Under the pieces are notes generated by a model, which worked only from the letters and a program-made list of their open reading frames with translations, was not told where the DNA came from and ran no database searches. From contig OY759221.1 in the NCBI GenBank assembly GCA_963662175.1, forward strand, positions 35,524,045 through 35,588,044: 64,000 bases of DNA. The letters run 5' to 3'. The translations under genes were made by a program, and so were the position numbers. Shown one piece after another: positions 62,105 through 64,000 of this stretch (positions are counted from its first letter, which is position 1; each line of letters starts with the position of its first letter). Source of the DNA: Aradus depressus (lineage: Eukaryota; Arthropoda; Insecta; Hemiptera; Aradidae).

Positions 62105-64000
62105 TCAAACTAATAAACAGTCAGGTAAATTTAGATTTTTATGACCATAAGGAAGGGTCCGAATCCCATCATCTAAAATAAATCTCTTATCGTCCCTGCT
62201 AGATAAAGAACTTTTATTTATTTCAACTGTTGTGATTGTATGCTCCTTTGATTGGAACATACGCATAGGGGTGGTCATTTCACTCTGTTGAAAAAGAATA
62301 TTTTCGTAATCTTCAAAAGTTATATGTTTCTTTAAGGAAGCTGCTTTGACTCCCTTTGCCCTTTTCTTAACAATGTCATCAATTTTTATTGCATACATTT
62401 TTGGACGAAGTCCGACAAATTTCCACATTGCAACTCCGTTCAACTCATCCTTGAATTTTCCTAGTACTTTCTTATTTTTCAATGAAAAGCATTTGTGGTT
62501 AATGGGATAATCTGAAGTATCAAAATGTTCATCCATATTTTTTAAGTCGTCATAAGCATCATTAGTTAGTATTAGATAAATTAAGGAATCTGTATCGGTG
62601 TATAGCAAAATAATATTAGGGCCATATTTCTTCAACATAACGTTATAATGAAATTCGTACATTATTGTCTTTGAAATATCCAAAATTGCTTGTCCTACAT
62701 AAATTGGTTTATTAAAATAAAGAGAAGTTTTTTCCATTTGGATTGCGACTAAATTTTCTGAGTAAATGGTACGGTCTTTGAAGTTAGGTTTTGCAATAAG
62801 TTTCAATGCTTTTTTCATGTTCGTTACTAATTTAATATCTAATCTCTTGCGTATGGACTCCATAGTTTTTCCAAATACTGCATTATTTAATAATTTATAA
62901 AAGTCTTTTTCAAAATCATTTGTAGCAGCTTTTCTTAATTCTGTATTCAAATCTATATAAGGTTTAAGCCATTGACTTTGTTTGAATTTAAGAATTCTAT
63001 TGATTTTTGTTATTTCTAAGCCGTGGGAAAGAGCCTGCTTTAGAGCTTTATAATGTACAACATAATTACTTCTAGGTCCTAGATGGGGTATTAGCTTTTT
63101 TATTTTACTGTTTGGAGGAGCAATATTGTCTGGTAAAAATGGCAAATCGCATTGGTATTCGTGTAAATGCTCAGGGTAATTAATATTAACATCAAAAACA
63201 TAACCATGTTCCCCGTTTTCTTCAATGTCATTTATCCATTTACTATCTATAGTATCAATATTTTGAACCCACTCAAACCCCCCGGTTGGTAGATATTGAC
63301 TCATTGCCATGCCGTATAAATTGTTCGCGTCAAAATACATAATGTAACTGCTTTGTTTTTGTGGATCGTAATGTGGTAAGTCTTTGTTGTTAGCCTCGGC
63401 AAATCGGTGAGAAACTTGACAAATACCGCCTCTAATTCCACGTTCCATCATTAATATCATTTCGTAGTCAGTTAACAAATCTAGTTTAATATTCGTATAT
63501 TTTAACATTGCATCCCACGTCATGCCAGGTGCAGTGAAGTAATGTGCTGGGTCAACTTTATGGGATTTTATCATTACAGATCGGAAGTATTCGAATACAT
63601 CGCAGAGAAGTAAAACATCAGTTTTTAAATATAAATCACTGTATTCTCCAAGGTTTTTACATTTAAATTGTTCCCAGACCTTCTTTGCATGATCATAATC
63701 ATTTTCAGAAATATCCTCTTCAATTAATTTTGAGTAAAATGCTTCTTTGGGCGGGAGGGATGTATTATTTAATTTATCTTCCGAATCTAAATAATCGTAT
63801 GGAAAAACACCTTTTCGTGTTACTAGAGGGATTTCGCTAGGGGTGAAAAATTTACTGGTTTCTTTAAATTCAGTTTTTGGTAATGTACTGACTAAGTGAG
63901 ATAGACTAGCTGCCATAAATCTAAAAGAATCAATAAATCTAAGTTTTATATCTCCTACGTATTTAGTGAAAGATATGTACTTCTCTTGTGTGTTAGGGAT
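62105..64000 (-). CDS. protein-primed DNA polymerase B (Polinton), C-terminal 631 residues
   Basis: The frame is open to the window edge: 28 codons precede the first internal ATG (63,916), so the true start is outside. Numbered from the first visible codon, the Exo III-type YLKTD is at 124-128, motif A region DANNLYGMAMSQ at 224-235, motif B region LLNNAVFGKTMES at 371-383, and motif C YTDTDSLIY at 467-475 with the catalytic aspartates. The stretch between A and B is long enough for the TPR insertions of protein-primed enzymes. The C-terminus ends naturally. The first two exonuclease motifs and any terminal-protein region are off the window. It would replicate the element from its protein-capped ends. 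Confidence 0.93.
   Translation of the reverse strand: MPNTQEKYISFTKYVGDIKLRFIDSFRFMAASLSHLVSTLPKTEFKETSKFFTPSEIPLVTRKGVFPYDYLDSEDKLNNTSLPPKEAFYSKLIEEDISENDYDHAKKVWEQFKCKNLGEYSDLYLKTDVLLLCDVFEYFRSVMIKSHKVDPAHYFTAPGMTWDAMLKYTNIKLDLLTDYEMILMMERGIRGGICQVSHRFAEANNKDLPHYDPQKQSSYIMYFDANNLYGMAMSQYLPTGGFEWVQNIDTIDSKWINDIEENGEHGYVFDVNINYPEHLHEYQCDLPFLPDNIAPPNSKIKKLIPHLGPRSNYVVHYKALKQALSHGLEITKINRILKFKQSQWLKPYIDLNTELRKAATNDFEKDFYKLLNNAVFGKTMESIRKRLDIKLVTNMKKALKLIAKPNFKDRTIYSENLVAIQMEKTSLYFNKPIYVGQAILDISKTIMYEFHYNVMLKKYGPNIILLYTDTDSLIYLILTNDAYDDLKNMDEHFDTSDYPINHKCFSLKNKKVLGKFKDELNGVAMWKFVGLRPKMYAIKIDDIVKKRAKGVKAASLKKHITFEDYENILFQQSEMTTPMRMFQSKEHTITTVEINKSSLSSRDDKRFILDDGIRTLPYGHKNLNLPDCLLV

Larger units (their letters stand above)
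56176..64000 (-). mobile_element. Polinton/Maverick element, partial (right side off the window)
   Basis: Nine minus-strand ORFs include the Polinton signature set: protein-primed DNA polymerase B, packaging ATPase, DDE integrase with chromodomain, adenovirus-type protease and a capsid-like protein. All are open without frame damage, so insertion may be recent. Terminal inverted repeats and the 6-bp duplication could not be placed, because one end is outside and the left limit lies somewhere between about 55.7 and 56.17 kb. No minor capsid (penton-like) protein was identified in the visible part. Confidence 0.92.

Overview
The window looks like repeat-dense, AT-rich DNA from an arthropod, most likely an insect. 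The evidence is indirect. I see no recognisable host gene with introns. Transposon families typical of insects are present (piggyBac-, PIF/Harbinger-, Jockey- and RNase-H-type LINEs, Polinton). The most abundant SINE ends in short (CCTAA)n tracts, which match the C-strand of the insect TTAGG telomere repeat. The species cannot be named from the sequence.

Layout. 1-34,400 is a mosaic of decayed transposons. It holds about twenty copies of one tRNA-derived SINE (several with exact target-site duplications), LINE fragments (5.1, 14.8 and 16.6 kb), a deleted piggyBac-like element (19.9-20.6 kb), a deleted PIF/Harbinger element with its N-terminal transposase ORF (25.2-26.0 kb), and three copies of an unassigned element with a small basic ORF. 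It also holds palindromic elements with hammerhead-ribozyme-like cores and a composite repeat built from blocks C, B and D. 34.5-40.2 kb is dominated by two Helitron-like non-autonomous elements carrying large minisatellites with a 33/66-bp period. 40.2-56.1 kb returns to scattered repeats, including a duplicated element with a 76-aa ORF, a possible two-exon 65-aa gene, LINE fragments and tandem repeats.

56.2-64.0 kb is most of a Polinton/Maverick, all on the minus strand and without visible frame damage. In transcription order it runs: protein-primed DNA polymerase B (5' part off the window), a repeat-bearing spacer, FtsK/HerA-type packaging ATPase, a 32-aa ORF, a 294-aa conserved Polinton protein, DDE integrase with chromodomain, adenovirus-type protease, major-capsid-like protein, and a 172-aa protein of unknown function. 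The polymerase would copy the element, the integrase would insert it, and the ATPase, protease and capsid protein would form and fill a particle. The most striking feature is regulatory. Six of these ORFs are preceded by a TATA box followed at one fixed distance by an arthropod-like initiator, and in four cases the upstream gene's stop codon lies inside the TATA box of the next gene.
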